Below, in pieces: positions 18,320 through 26,467 of a stretch of DNA of 64,000 nucleotides; the stretch's first letter is position 1, and each line of letters begins with the position of its first letter. The DNA lies in contig OZ253559.1 in the NCBI GenBank assembly GCA_965262785.1, positions 3,906,001 through 3,970,000 of the forward strand, in the 5' to 3' direction. Position numbers and translations under genes: made by a program. The DNA is from G965218495 sp965262785. Lineage in GTDB: Bacteria > Bacteroidota > Rhodothermia > Rhodothermales > Bin80. The notes under the pieces were generated by a model, which saw only the letters and a program-made list of their open reading frames with translations, made no database searches and was not told where the DNA came from.

Positions 18320-20749
18320 ATGAAAGCACGCTACTCGCTTCTCGCGCTCGCCCTGTTCATCCCGACTGCCGCCGAGGCCCAATTGGGAGCCGGTTTTGGA
18401 AGTACCCTGGCTATGGAGGGTGACGCCATCTTTGTCGGAAAAGCCCGAACCGGCACCGGCGCCGGTACCGTATACGTATTCGGGCGCGAAACGGAAACCC
18501 AAGCGTGGGTTGAGCGCCAGCGCCTTGTGGCATCAGATGCAGAAGGCCAAAGTGATAATTTTGGTCGGGCAATGACGACTAGTGGGAATTCACTTTTCGT
18601 TGGCGCGATTGGAAGCGACGATTCCCATGGAGCTGTCTATGTATTCACGCTTCAGGACGGCATGTGGATTGAGTCGGCCAAGCTTGTCGCGAGTGATGCG
18701 GCAGAGGACCACAGGTTTGGCAACGCCCTTGTCGCACATGGCAATCGGCTGCTAGTAAGTGCCATTGGCCCGTCTTATGAAGCTGGAGCGGTCTACATAT
18801 TTGAACGGGATGATGCATCGGGTACATGGAGTGAGCACGCCATCTTGCGTGGCAGCGATGCCGGGCCCTACGAGGCGGAGTGGAGACGAATGTGGCGTAT
18901 GAGCGTAGTACCTGTCTCAGGCTTCGGGCCAGCTATGGCACTGGGCGAGCACACAGCCGCGATCTCCGCACCGGCATTTGGCGGATCCGTGATGATGTAT
19001 TCTCACGACCCGAATTCGGATACCTGGGCCATCACGGATACGCTGAATGTCGAAGGACAGGAACCCGCCCACCTTTTCGGGTATGCGTTGGCCATGGAAG
19101 GCGACGAGCTCTTCGTAGCTGCTCCGAGGTATAGCGACAACCAAGGCGTCATATTCAGATTTGAGCGGAGCAGCGACGCGGGTGAATGGAAGCGGCGCGG
19201 ACACTTGTCGGGCATCTTTCAAACCCACGGCTATCGGTTGCTGGGCTTTAAATTGAATCTGGATGGGTCAGACCTGTGGACCACCGCACCCATGCATAAT
19301 GGCGGGATGGGATCTTTGTACCACTACAGCCGGGATGCGGATACAAGACTGTGGCGCACCGCTACCCAATTTAATCCCAAGGACCTTCTTTTCGACGCGT
19401 CCAGCGCTCGCGGATTGTGTGAGGCGCTCGTTGTTAAAGGTGATATCGCGCTCTGCGGCGCACCCGCTTCTGACCACGGAGAGGGCAAGGCACTGGTGTT
19501 GCAGAATAAGGACGGAAGGTGGACTGAAAGCGCTCAGCTGATCAATGATTCCCGCATCATCCCTTCCATCGTTGGAGCGGAGGTCGTCTGCAAAGATGGA
19601 GAAGCTGATCGTTTCGATTGCAGCAACGTAGACATGTTGTCATTTCTGTCCGTCGCTGACCTGGGTGGCAGCCGTGGCGTGGAAGTGAACGACCTTTGGG
19701 GCTGGACCGATCCCGAAACTGGAAGGGAATGGGCCCTAATCGGCCGCATAGACGGAACCGCCATGGTGGACGTAACCGACCCGAAAAATCCGATCTTCGT
19801 AGGTGATTTGCCAAAGACGGATAAGGCGAATTCCAGCACTTGGAGAGACATCAAGGTGTACCAGAACCATGCCTTCATCGTTGCCGATGGCGCCGGAGAC
19901 CACGGCATGCAGGTGTTTGACTTGCGCCAGCTACGTGCTGTGGAAAGCCCTCCGGTAACCTTCGAGGCCAGTGCCCACTATACCGGCATCGCCAGTGCAC
20001 ACAACATCGTAATCAATGAGGGTGCAGGCTTTGCCTACGCCGTCGGCAGCAGCATGGGCGGCGAGACATGCGGTGGTGGCCTCCACATGATTGACATCAG
20101 GAACCCCATACAGCCCACCTTCGCCGGGTGCTTCGCCGATTCCGAAACGGGAAGGGCAAGCTCCGGGTATTCGCACGATGCGCAGTGTGTCAACTACCGC
20201 GGGCCCGATGCCGAGCACCGTGGAAAAGAGATTTGCTTCGGCGCCAACGAAACGGCGCTCAGCATTTCCGATGTCAGTGACAAGGACAATCCCGTCAAGT
20301 TGTCCAACGCATCGTATCCCAACTACGGCTATTCGCACCAGGGCTGGCTCACGGAGGACCACAGCTTCTTCTACATGAACGATGAACTGGATGAAATAGC
20401 AGGATCTGTGGACGGCACGCGGACACTTGTCTGGGATGTGTCCGATTTGGACGATCCGCAGCTGGCTATGGAGCATGTTTCTGAGAACAAGGCCAGCGAC
20501 CATAACCTGTACATCGTCGGTGACCTCATGTACCAGTCCAACTATCAGAGCGGCCTGCGTATCCTCGACATCACCAAGCGAACGAGCCCGGTGGAGGTAG
20601 GCTTCTTCGATACCGTGCCTTACGGCGAGAACGTGCCCAGCTTCGGCGGTTCATGGAGCAACTATCCGTTCTTCAAGAGTGGGATTATCGTCGTCACCAG
20701 CGGCAACGAAGGCATGTTCATTTTGAAGAAGCGAAACGTGGACGCCTGA
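18320..20749 (+). CDS. Secreted FG-GAP / choice-of-anchor B family protein
   Basis: Exported 809-residue protein with a signal peptide MKARYSLLALALFIPTAAEAQ. Residues 25-400 contain five or more FG-GAP-type repeats (FGSTLAMEGDAIFVG, FGRAMTTSGNSLFVGA, FGNALVAHGNRLLVSA, FGPAMALGEHTAAISAP, FGYALAMEGDELFVAAP), an integrin-like propeller. Residues 435-805 form the choice-of-anchor B domain with LVIVD-type blades: LWGWTDPETGREWALIG, DGTAMVDVTDPKNPIFVG, GLHMIDIRNPIQPTFAG, SISDVSDKDNPVKLS, SGLRILDI. No C-terminal sorting domain is visible; the end GIIVVTSGNEGMFILKKRN completes the last blade. Function unknown, likely extracellular or surface ligand binding. Confidence 0.85.
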   Translation: MKARYSLLALALFIPTAAEAQLGAGFGSTLAMEGDAIFVGKARTGTGAGTVYVFGRETETQAWVERQRLVASDAEGQSDNFGRAMTTSGNSLFVGAIGSDDSHGAVYVFTLQDGMWIESAKLVASDAAEDHRFGNALVAHGNRLLVSAIGPSYEAGAVYIFERDDASGTWSEHAILRGSDAGPYEAEWRRMWRMSVVPVSGFGPAMALGEHTAAISAPAFGGSVMMYSHDPNSDTWAITDTLNVEGQEPAHLFGYALAMEGDELFVAAPRYSDNQGVIFRFERSSDAGEWKRRGHLSGIFQTHGYRLLGFKLNLDGSDLWTTAPMHNGGMGSLYHYSRDADTRLWRTATQFNPKDLLFDASSARGLCEALVVKGDIALCGAPASDHGEGKALVLQNKDGRWTESAQLINDSRIIPSIVGAEVVCKDGEADRFDCSNVDMLSFLSVADLGGSRGVEVNDLWGWTDPETGREWALIGRIDGTAMVDVTDPKNPIFVGDLPKTDKANSSTWRDIKVYQNHAFIVADGAGDHGMQVFDLRQLRAVESPPVTFEASAHYTGIASAHNIVINEGAGFAYAVGSSMGGETCGGGLHMIDIRNPIQPTFAGCFADSETGRASSGYSHDAQCVNYRGPDAEHRGKEICFGANETALSISDVSDKDNPVKLSNASYPNYGYSHQGWLTEDHSFFYMNDELDEIAGSVDGTRTLVWDVSDLDDPQLAMEHVSENKASDHNLYIVGDLMYQSNYQSGLRILDITKRTSPVEVGFFDTVPYGENVPSFGGSWSNYPFFKSGIIVVTSGNEGMFILKKRNVDA

Positions 20750-21063
20750 GCCTTGGGCCATCCACAGGGATTAGTGCTTCTTTTCACAGCGTTTGTATAC
20801 CCTCGGTCGCGTACGGCCCGTCATTGCACGGCCGCTGCCATTGGAGTGCATGTGAATTTAGTTGCGTCCGTTTCCGCTTGCGATTTGACCACTTGCAGGG
20901 CCGCGTCCGCAGCAATGCAAGTCGATTCGCTGGCCGATACGCACGACTCCGGCAGCAGCTTCAGGGCATGGCAGTGCCGTTTGCTTCGGGCCAATGTTCC
21001 CTAACTTCTACAAACCCCAAGCCGGAAGCCTGCGCCAGAACCGGTGCCAAATGGCAACACGCT
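20750..21063. other. Spacer between the choice-of-anchor B gene and the IS element
   Basis: About 314 bp with no ORF of recognisable family, no tRNA and no strong hairpin. Joining it to the sequence beyond the IS (after 23566) does not reconstruct a gene I recognise, so the IS appears to sit in non-genic or decayed DNA. Confidence 0.4.
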
Positions 21064-21071
21064 TCGCGCAC
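21064..21071. repeat. Left target-site duplication of the IS
   Basis: TCGCGCAC directly outside the left inverted repeat; the copy on the other side (23559-23566) is GCGCGCAC, so 7 of 8 bases agree. Confidence 0.7.
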
Positions 21072-21096
21072 GGTGGTGCACCATTCTTAGTTGGTA
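21072..21096 (+). repeat. Left terminal inverted repeat of the IS
   Basis: 25-bp repeat beginning GGTGGTGCAC and ending CATTCTTAGTTGGTA. It differs from the right end at two positions (third and ninth). The minus-strand stop codon TAA of the transposase is at 21087-21089, inside this repeat. Confidence 0.85.
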
Positions 21097-22383
21097 GGGG
21101 GCGGACGTAGTAGCGTGGAGGTGGTATTTGAATGAGTAGTGTAGCCTATATGCGCTTGTAGAGCCATTCGTAGCTTCGGAAGATGTTGCGCCTGGGGAAT
21201 CTTTTGCAAGTTACGAAGAGATTCGATGGCTCCCAGGGCTATCCACCGGTGCACCTGACCCGAGTGCATCCAGTGTGTCACGTTGTGGAAGAGGCGGGCG
21301 AAGGCACTGTTCAGGTTCTCTATGCTGTTGGTCGTACGCAAGCTGCGGCCCAGCACCTGGGCCAGGCCCAGCCGATGCAGCGTCAGTGTCTGCTCCATGC
21401 CTTCTGCCAGACTGGCGGCGGCTTTGGGAGCGCTGGACTGCAACTCCGTTTGGAGGTTCGTTAAGTGCTGCCTTCGCCGCTGCGTAGGTCGGCTTCCGAT
21501 AGGCGGACTGAAGACGCTTACGGTAGCGTGGCTGATCCTCTTTCTTCACATGTGCCACCACGTTCTCCTGTTTATGCCAGCAGCAGCGCTGTACCAGTGC
21601 ATATTTGCCGAAGACTTTGCGCACCGCCGCGTGTATGCCTTTGGACCCATCGACCATGCAGAGCAGTCCTTCGCCTAAGCGCAGGCCACGGGCAATCAGG
21701 TCTTCCAAGAGGCCCTCGATGGCCTCGGTATTCTCCGAAGGCACCTGCGCAAACCCCAGCACTACCTTCTCGCCCGTCAGGGTCAGCCCCATGGCCACCA
21801 CCACCTGGTATTTGGCAAAGTGCTTGCCGTCGATCCACAGGCCCACCAGGTCCAGCTTGTCCAGCCGGCGTTCAAAGAAGTCTTGCAGGATCTGTTGGCC
21901 GCGCTGGATAAACCTGCGCCGCACAGAGGTCGCGCTGAGACCAAACGCGTCTGCATACTCCTGGGCTGCCCGCTGGTAGTTGCGCTGGCTGACACCCATG
22001 AGCAATACCTCAGTCAGCTTCTTGTCATCTACTGTTGCGTTGTGCAGTCGGCGATAGCTCTGCAGGGAGCGCGCCTGGTTCGTCTGTTTGTCCTGCACGC
22101 GTGGCACCCTGATGGGTACTCGCTGCCCACACAGACGGATGGACCCTGGATTGGAGCCCCAACGCTGATAGCGCCCCTGGTGCGGCTTGTCTCGGCTGCG
22201 ATACCGTCCGCAAAGCATGGCGACCTCGTCCCGAATGGCTTGCTCGGCCATGCGTTGGTGAAACGAGCCGATGTTGAGCACCGCGTCGATCTTCGCCTCC
22301 ATGCTGCACGAGCCAAAGGCACGCAGGAGCTCGCCGCAGGGGTCCGTAGGGTTCACCGTAGTGGGAGAGGTCGTCATGTGCAC
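21087..22383 (-). pseudogene. IS256-family (mutator-type) transposase, frameshifted
   Basis: DDE transposase, about 430 residues if the frame is repaired. The N-terminal part includes the family block GRYRSRDKPHQGRYQRWGSN. Catalytic residues are Asp in GLWIDGKHF, Asp in LLCMVDGSKG and Glu in TTNSIENLNS, with the C/H motif VQRCCWHKQENV. One extra base at 21455-21456 shifts the frame after AAAKAALNE; skipping it joins cleanly to LQTELQSSAPKAAASLAEG and the C-terminus. Without correction the product lacks the catalytic Glu. The site is not an obvious slippery sequence, so this copy is probably dead. Start GTG 22383 or ATG 22377, just after the upstream gene's stop, suggests coupled translation. 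Confidence 0.88.
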
Positions 22384-22392
22384 TGGTAGGGT

Positions 22393-23475
22393 TTAGGAGG
22401 ACGTAAGACGTTCGCTAAAGAGGGTGCTGCGAAGGCGCGCAAGGTACGAAGCGTTGGCCAGGCGGTAGAGGCGCGTCTCCATCGTGAGCAGGCCCAGGGC
22501 CATGCACGCCTGCCGCTGCTGTGGTGGCAGCCAGTGGCCATATGGCCTCAGGTGTGCGGCTAAGCGTTGGCTGACACGGCCAATCACGCTGGTGGTCTTC
22601 AGGCTGCGACCCAAGGCGGCAAAGACACCCGCCCGGTGCAGGGTCAGCGTCTGCTTGAGTCCCTCCTGCAGGCAGCGCCCCGCGGTGTGGTTCTCTCGGG
22701 AGACGGCGCTGTGCACACGCATCAGCGCCCGCAGGGCCGTGTCATAGTCGGCTGCCTCCCAAGCGTGCCGCAATGCGCTACGCACCGCCAGACGTTCAGC
22801 CTCCGGCAGATAGCTCAACACACGCCGGGCCTTCTGCACTTGACACCGTTGCACCTGGACACGGGCGCCAAAGTGGGCTGCAAGCGCCTCGTAGAGGCCA
22901 CTGCCCCCGGAGATCACGCACAGCAGTCCGCGCTCGGTGCAAAGCCCGCGCCTGGTAAGCTGCTGCAGCATCTGACTTAACGCTGCGGCATCCTCCAGCG
23001 ACGAAGCCGCGAAGCTTAGGATCCGTTTGCGCCCGGTCATCGTAGCGCCCATGCAGAAGACATACTGTGTGCCCAGCACATAGGCGGCGTCAAGCCATAA
23101 CGCCACGTAGTCGTGCTGGGACAGCGGCCGCGTGGCGAACTCCTGCCAGGCCTGCTCCAGGTGTGCTGCCACCGACGCATCCAGTGGCTGCGGAAGCGCA
23201 GACGAGGCCTCCGGCCGATCCCGCGTGGACACGCACCTCACACAGCAGGTGCACGCTGCGGAGTCGGCCTCCGGCACCTGCGCGTCGGCGCCCGAGGCCG
23301 GGCCGCTCGCCCCATCTCCACTGGTACTCTGACCCGGTGCGGTCCAGTCACGAGCGAGCAGCTCCATGAGCTCGCTGAACTGCCTGACCAGGGACAGGCG
23401 CCAGTCACCCTGAGCACGCAGGGCGTCGCCAGTGACGCTGTCATGGAGTGTGGACTTGCTGTGTTGCCCGGACAT
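22393..23475 (-). CDS. Catalytically degenerate transposase paralogue (IS256-like), IS accessory gene
   Basis: 360-residue protein clearly homologous to the transposase next to it. VALWLDAAYVLGTQYVFCMGATMTGRK aligns with the first-Asp block, and EGLKQTLTLHRAGVFAALGRSLKTT is nearly the same as in the active-type protein. The first Asp is kept (LWLDAA). The second is lost (VDGSKG is ISGGSG here), the Glu is lost (NSIEN is SVIGR), and the C/H motif reads QRCQVQKAR without the His. The N-terminal 120 residues differ and contain a small Cys cluster (CTCCVRC). The frame is fully open, so loss of catalysis came without gene decay. It is promoter-proximal to the transposase. A regulator, inhibitor or structural partner of the transposase is the likely role; this is inference. 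Confidence 0.8.
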   Translation of the reverse strand: MSGQHSKSTLHDSVTGDALRAQGDWRLSLVRQFSELMELLARDWTAPGQSTSGDGASGPASGADAQVPEADSAACTCCVRCVSTRDRPEASSALPQPLDASVAAHLEQAWQEFATRPLSQHDYVALWLDAAYVLGTQYVFCMGATMTGRKRILSFAASSLEDAAALSQMLQQLTRRGLCTERGLLCVISGGSGLYEALAAHFGARVQVQRCQVQKARRVLSYLPEAERLAVRSALRHAWEAADYDTALRALMRVHSAVSRENHTAGRCLQEGLKQTLTLHRAGVFAALGRSLKTTSVIGRVSQRLAAHLRPYGHWLPPQQRQACMALGLLTMETRLYRLANASYLARLRSTLFSERLTSS

Positions 23476-23533
23476 AAGAAGCAGATTAGATATATGTGGA
23501 AAATGGCTCCACTATCTGTCTACGTCTGCCCTT

Positions 23534-23558
23534 TACCAACTAAGAATGGCGCACCGCC
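23534..23558 (-). repeat. Right terminal inverted repeat of the IS
   Basis: Reads outward-in on the minus strand as GGCGGTGCGC then CATTCTTAGTTGGTA, matching 23 of 25 positions of the left end. It lies 58 bp upstream of the first IS gene, so the element's promoter must be in or next to it. Confidence 0.85.
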
Positions 23559-23566
23559 GCGCGCAC
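23559..23566. repeat. Right target-site duplication of the IS
   Basis: GCGCGCAC outside the right inverted repeat, matching the left copy except for the first base. Confidence 0.7.
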
Positions 23567-23765
23567 CGCTGCGCATTGCGGCTTTGCTGCCTATAGTTTG
23601 ACGCTCCTCCGGTCAGATGGCTGCAAAGAAAGGCGACGGTTCTGGACCGCACTTGCAACACCGCCGTGCAGCGCTCACAATGACAGGGCAGGATGGACGG
23701 TGCGTGCTGTCCGCTGAACTTGTCATGGTCGGCTGGATACCGTGAAGTGGGATGGCGTGCCGGCG

Positions 23766-25535
23766 TTACGCCACTGCGCGCTCCTCCTGTTCCTTGTACT
23801 GAAGGGCATAGAGCGTCCTGTACAACCCTTCCTCTGCCAATAGCTGGTCGTGCGTCCCGCGTTGCCGAAGCACACCTTTGTGGAGGACAAGTATCATGTC
23901 TGCATGGCGAATCGTCGAGAGCCGGTGGGCAATGATGAGTGAGGTTCGATTCTCCAGCAACGTCCCTAAGGCACGCTGGATCGTATGCTCCGTCTCCGTA
24001 TCTACGCTTGAAGTTGCCTCGTCCAGCACCAAGAGGTCCGGGTCGTACACCAACACCCGAACGAAGGAAAGCAGCTGCCGCTGTCCGTGAGATAGGGACT
24101 TGCCTCGTTCCAGCACATCATGCTGGAATTTACCCGGCAGCTTCTCGATAAACTCGTCCGCCCCAATCATTTTCGCCGCCTGACGCACCTGGGCAGACGT
24201 GACACCCGGATGACCCAACGAGATGTTGCGCTCGACGGACCCGGAAAACAAGAAAACGTCCTGGAGCACCAGCCCAATGCGCCAACGCAGATAGCCCAGC
24301 TTGTACGTTCGGATGTCACGACCATCCAGCAGTATCTGCCCTTTCTGGATGTCGTAAAAACGCATGAGCAGACTGATGATGGTCGTCTTTCCACTGCCGG
24401 TAGCTCCTACGATGGCAACCGTCTGGCCCGGGTGAATCTCAAACGAGACATTGCGCAATACCCAGTTGGGTTCCTGGTCATAGCTGAACCACACGTTCCG
24501 GAACGCAATGTGCCCAGCAAGATGATCCGCCGGAATCGGCCCCTCCGGCTCTTTTAGCGCGTGGTCATGATCAAGTACGTCAAAAATCCGCTCCGCACCT
24601 GCCATCGCGCCCTGGAGCGTATTGAACTGGTCCGATAGGCTACGTATCGGCTGGAAGAACTGACGTGCATACTGCACAAAGGCAATTAGCACGCCTACCG
24701 TGAGACCGCCCGCCAAGGCCCGAACGCCGCCGACCCACAGCACCAACCCGATTGCCGACGATGCTAGAATGTCAACCGCAGGCCAAAACAGCGCGTGAAA
24801 AAACACCGTCTTTAGGTATGCGGCTCGGTGCAGGTCGTTGATTCTCGTAAATCGCTCCATCTCCTCCTTCTCCCGCCCGAAGAGCTGGACAATGCTCATG
24901 CCAGTGACATGCTCCTGCAGGAAGGAGTTGAGTCTGGCGACCTGCTTTCGTACTTGCCTGTATTGTGTACGTACGTTGCGCTTGAACCAGACGGTCACCC
25001 ACAGCATCAACGGCATCACCGCAAGCGTCACGATCGCCAGCATCCAATCCAGCCAAAACATGAACGCCGTGATGAAAATCAGCCGAAAGAGGTCCCCCAT
25101 TATCAGTACGATGCCAGCAGAAAGCACGTCACTCAGTGACTCCACGTCGCTGGTGGTCCTTGTGATCAGGCGTCCAATGGGGGTGCGATCGAAAAAGCTC
25201 AGTGACTGCCGCTGGATGTGGCGGTATACGCGTACGCGCACGTCGTAAATGGCACTTTGGCCAATCCACTGCGTGAAATAGGAGTTGACAAATCCAAGGA
25301 CAGATTCGAGCGCTGCCGCACCAATTAGCAGGACGATTATGACATACATGCCGTCCAGCTGATTCGGCACGATGTAGTTGTCGATGGCGAGCTGTACAAG
25401 CATCGGACGCAGCGGTCCCAGAAAGGCCGCTACCATGACCAGCGCAAAGGCCAGAATTACCCAGTGCTTGTAGGGCATCAAGTACCCTACAATGCGACGC
25501 AGTATCCTCCGATCAAACCCTTTTCCCTGAGCCAT
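23766..25535 (-). CDS. ABC exporter half-transporter, subunit with canonical Walker B
   Basis: Fused TM-NBD half of a type IV exporter, 589 residues. Six TM helices at about residues 20-320, NBD from about 345. Walker A is GATGSGKTT (about residue 377), Walker B with catalytic Glu is LLVLDEATSSVDTETEH, and the H-loop is LIIAHRLSTIR. The signature is LSHGQRQLLSF rather than LSGGQ. Together with the second half-transporter at 26464-28263, which has the reverse defects, it should form a heterodimer like BmrCD or TM287/288. Its start shares one base with the RNase Z stop. Substrate unknown; multidrug or lipid export are typical. Confidence 0.92.
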   Translation of the reverse strand: MAQGKGFDRRILRRIVGYLMPYKHWVILAFALVMVAAFLGPLRPMLVQLAIDNYIVPNQLDGMYVIIVLLIGAAALESVLGFVNSYFTQWIGQSAIYDVRVRVYRHIQRQSLSFFDRTPIGRLITRTTSDVESLSDVLSAGIVLIMGDLFRLIFITAFMFWLDWMLAIVTLAVMPLMLWVTVWFKRNVRTQYRQVRKQVARLNSFLQEHVTGMSIVQLFGREKEEMERFTRINDLHRAAYLKTVFFHALFWPAVDILASSAIGLVLWVGGVRALAGGLTVGVLIAFVQYARQFFQPIRSLSDQFNTLQGAMAGAERIFDVLDHDHALKEPEGPIPADHLAGHIAFRNVWFSYDQEPNWVLRNVSFEIHPGQTVAIVGATGSGKTTIISLLMRFYDIQKGQILLDGRDIRTYKLGYLRWRIGLVLQDVFLFSGSVERNISLGHPGVTSAQVRQAAKMIGADEFIEKLPGKFQHDVLERGKSLSHGQRQLLSFVRVLVYDPDLLVLDEATSSVDTETEHTIQRALGTLLENRTSLIIAHRLSTIRHADMILVLHKGVLRQRGTHDQLLAEEGLYRTLYALQYKEQEERAVA

Positions 25536-26467
25536 CAGTGTTCGCCGTCGCCAGCTGCAAGTGGATACCGCCGGAGCTCTTCGGCCGCCATGGTGGCGGG
25601 AAAGACTGCCCGCGCCTCTTCCACTAGCGGTGCAACATCCTTGTAGCGGGAACTGAAGTGAGAAAGCAGCAGCTGTATCACACCCGCCCTCTTCGCAACA
25701 GCGGCAGCCTGCGCCGCCGTGCTATGACCGGTTTCATGCGCTCGCTGCCGCAATGCTTCTGCAAAGGTCGCCTCGTGGACTAGCACCGTCGCCTTCTTCG
25801 CCAGTAACACAGCCCCCTCACACGGACGTGTGTCCGACACGTACGCAAAGGCACGGGGCGCCTGAGGTGATTCCAGTACGACGTCCGGCGGAACCGTTCG
25901 GCCGCCCTCCCCTCTTACTTCCCTTCCTTGCTTAAGTAGCTGGTAGTCGGCATAGTTGGTGACCCCCAGCATGCGTGCGCGGTCCACGTCCAGTCTGCCG
26001 GGCCTGACTTTCTCCTGAACCCGATACCCGACGGTAAAGATGCGGTGATCTAATGCACGAGCCTCCACAAAGTAACTCCGAGTCTCGTAAACCAAGGCAT
26101 GCGACATGGATTCCTGCAGCGGAATATAATCTACAGGAAACGTCAGTTCGTGATCTCTAACGCCGGGTAGCAGGTGTATAACACGCATCAACTCTTCCGG
26201 GCCTACCACTACCAATGGGGCCTTTCGACGTGCAAGCGCCATGGTGGTCAGCAGACCCATAAGGCCAAAATAGTGATCCCCATGTAAGTGCGTGATAAAG
26301 ATGGCAGCAATGCGACTGTGCCGCAGGCCGCCGTGCATCAGACGCAACTGGGTGGCTTCACCACAGTCAAAAAGCAGAATGCTTCCATTGTTGATAAGTG
26401 CCATAGAGGACAGGTGCCGCATGCGCGTGGGGGCAGCCGCACTTGTACCCAAAGGAACAACGATCAC
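25535..26467 (-). CDS. rnz: Ribonuclease Z
   Basis: Metallo-beta-lactamase-fold tRNA 3'-endonuclease of 310 residues. The zinc motif HxHxDH is in FITHLHGDHYFGLMGLL, with further ligands in SDTRPCEG, LVHEATF, and the C-terminal His in LLLSHFSSRYKD. The N-terminal VVPLGTSAAAPTRMRHLSSMAL is the usual RNase Z opening. It is sandwiched between the two ABC half-transporter genes with overlaps of 4 bp upstream and 1 bp downstream, so all three are one transcript. The functional connection between tRNA maturation and export is not obvious and may be simple operon sharing. Confidence 0.94.
   Translation of the reverse strand: MIVVPLGTSAAAPTRMRHLSSMALINNGSILLFDCGEATQLRLMHGGLRHSRIAAIFITHLHGDHYFGLMGLLTTMALARRKAPLVVVGPEELMRVIHLLPGVRDHELTFPVDYIPLQESMSHALVYETRSYFVEARALDHRIFTVGYRVQEKVRPGRLDVDRARMLGVTNYADYQLLKQGREVRGEGGRTVPPDVVLESPQAPRAFAYVSDTRPCEGAVLLAKKATVLVHEATFAEALRQRAHETGHSTAAQAAAVAKRAGVIQLLLSHFSSRYKDVAPLVEEARAVFPATMAAEELRRYPLAAGDGEH

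Larger units (their letters stand above)
21072..23558 (-). mobile_element. Complete IS256-type insertion sequence with two ORFs
   Basis: A 2487-bp element bounded by inverted repeats (21072-21096 and 23534-23558, 23 of 25 positions matching) and flanked by an 8-bp direct repeat with one mismatch (21064-21071 and 23559-23566, shared core CGCGCAC). Both internal genes read on the minus strand: a transposase-like protein that has lost catalytic residues (22393-23475), then after 9 bp a mutator-type transposase with intact DDE residues but an internal frameshift (21087-22383). The transposase stop codon lies inside the left terminal repeat. IS256 relatives normally carry one gene, about 1.2-1.5 kb, so the second gene accounts for the extra length. 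The 8-bp duplication is typical for this family. Confidence 0.88.

Noticed and set aside
21820..22389. 189-codon plus-strand frame within the IS
   Set aside because: Antisense to the conserved transposase N-terminal half; no motif of its own.
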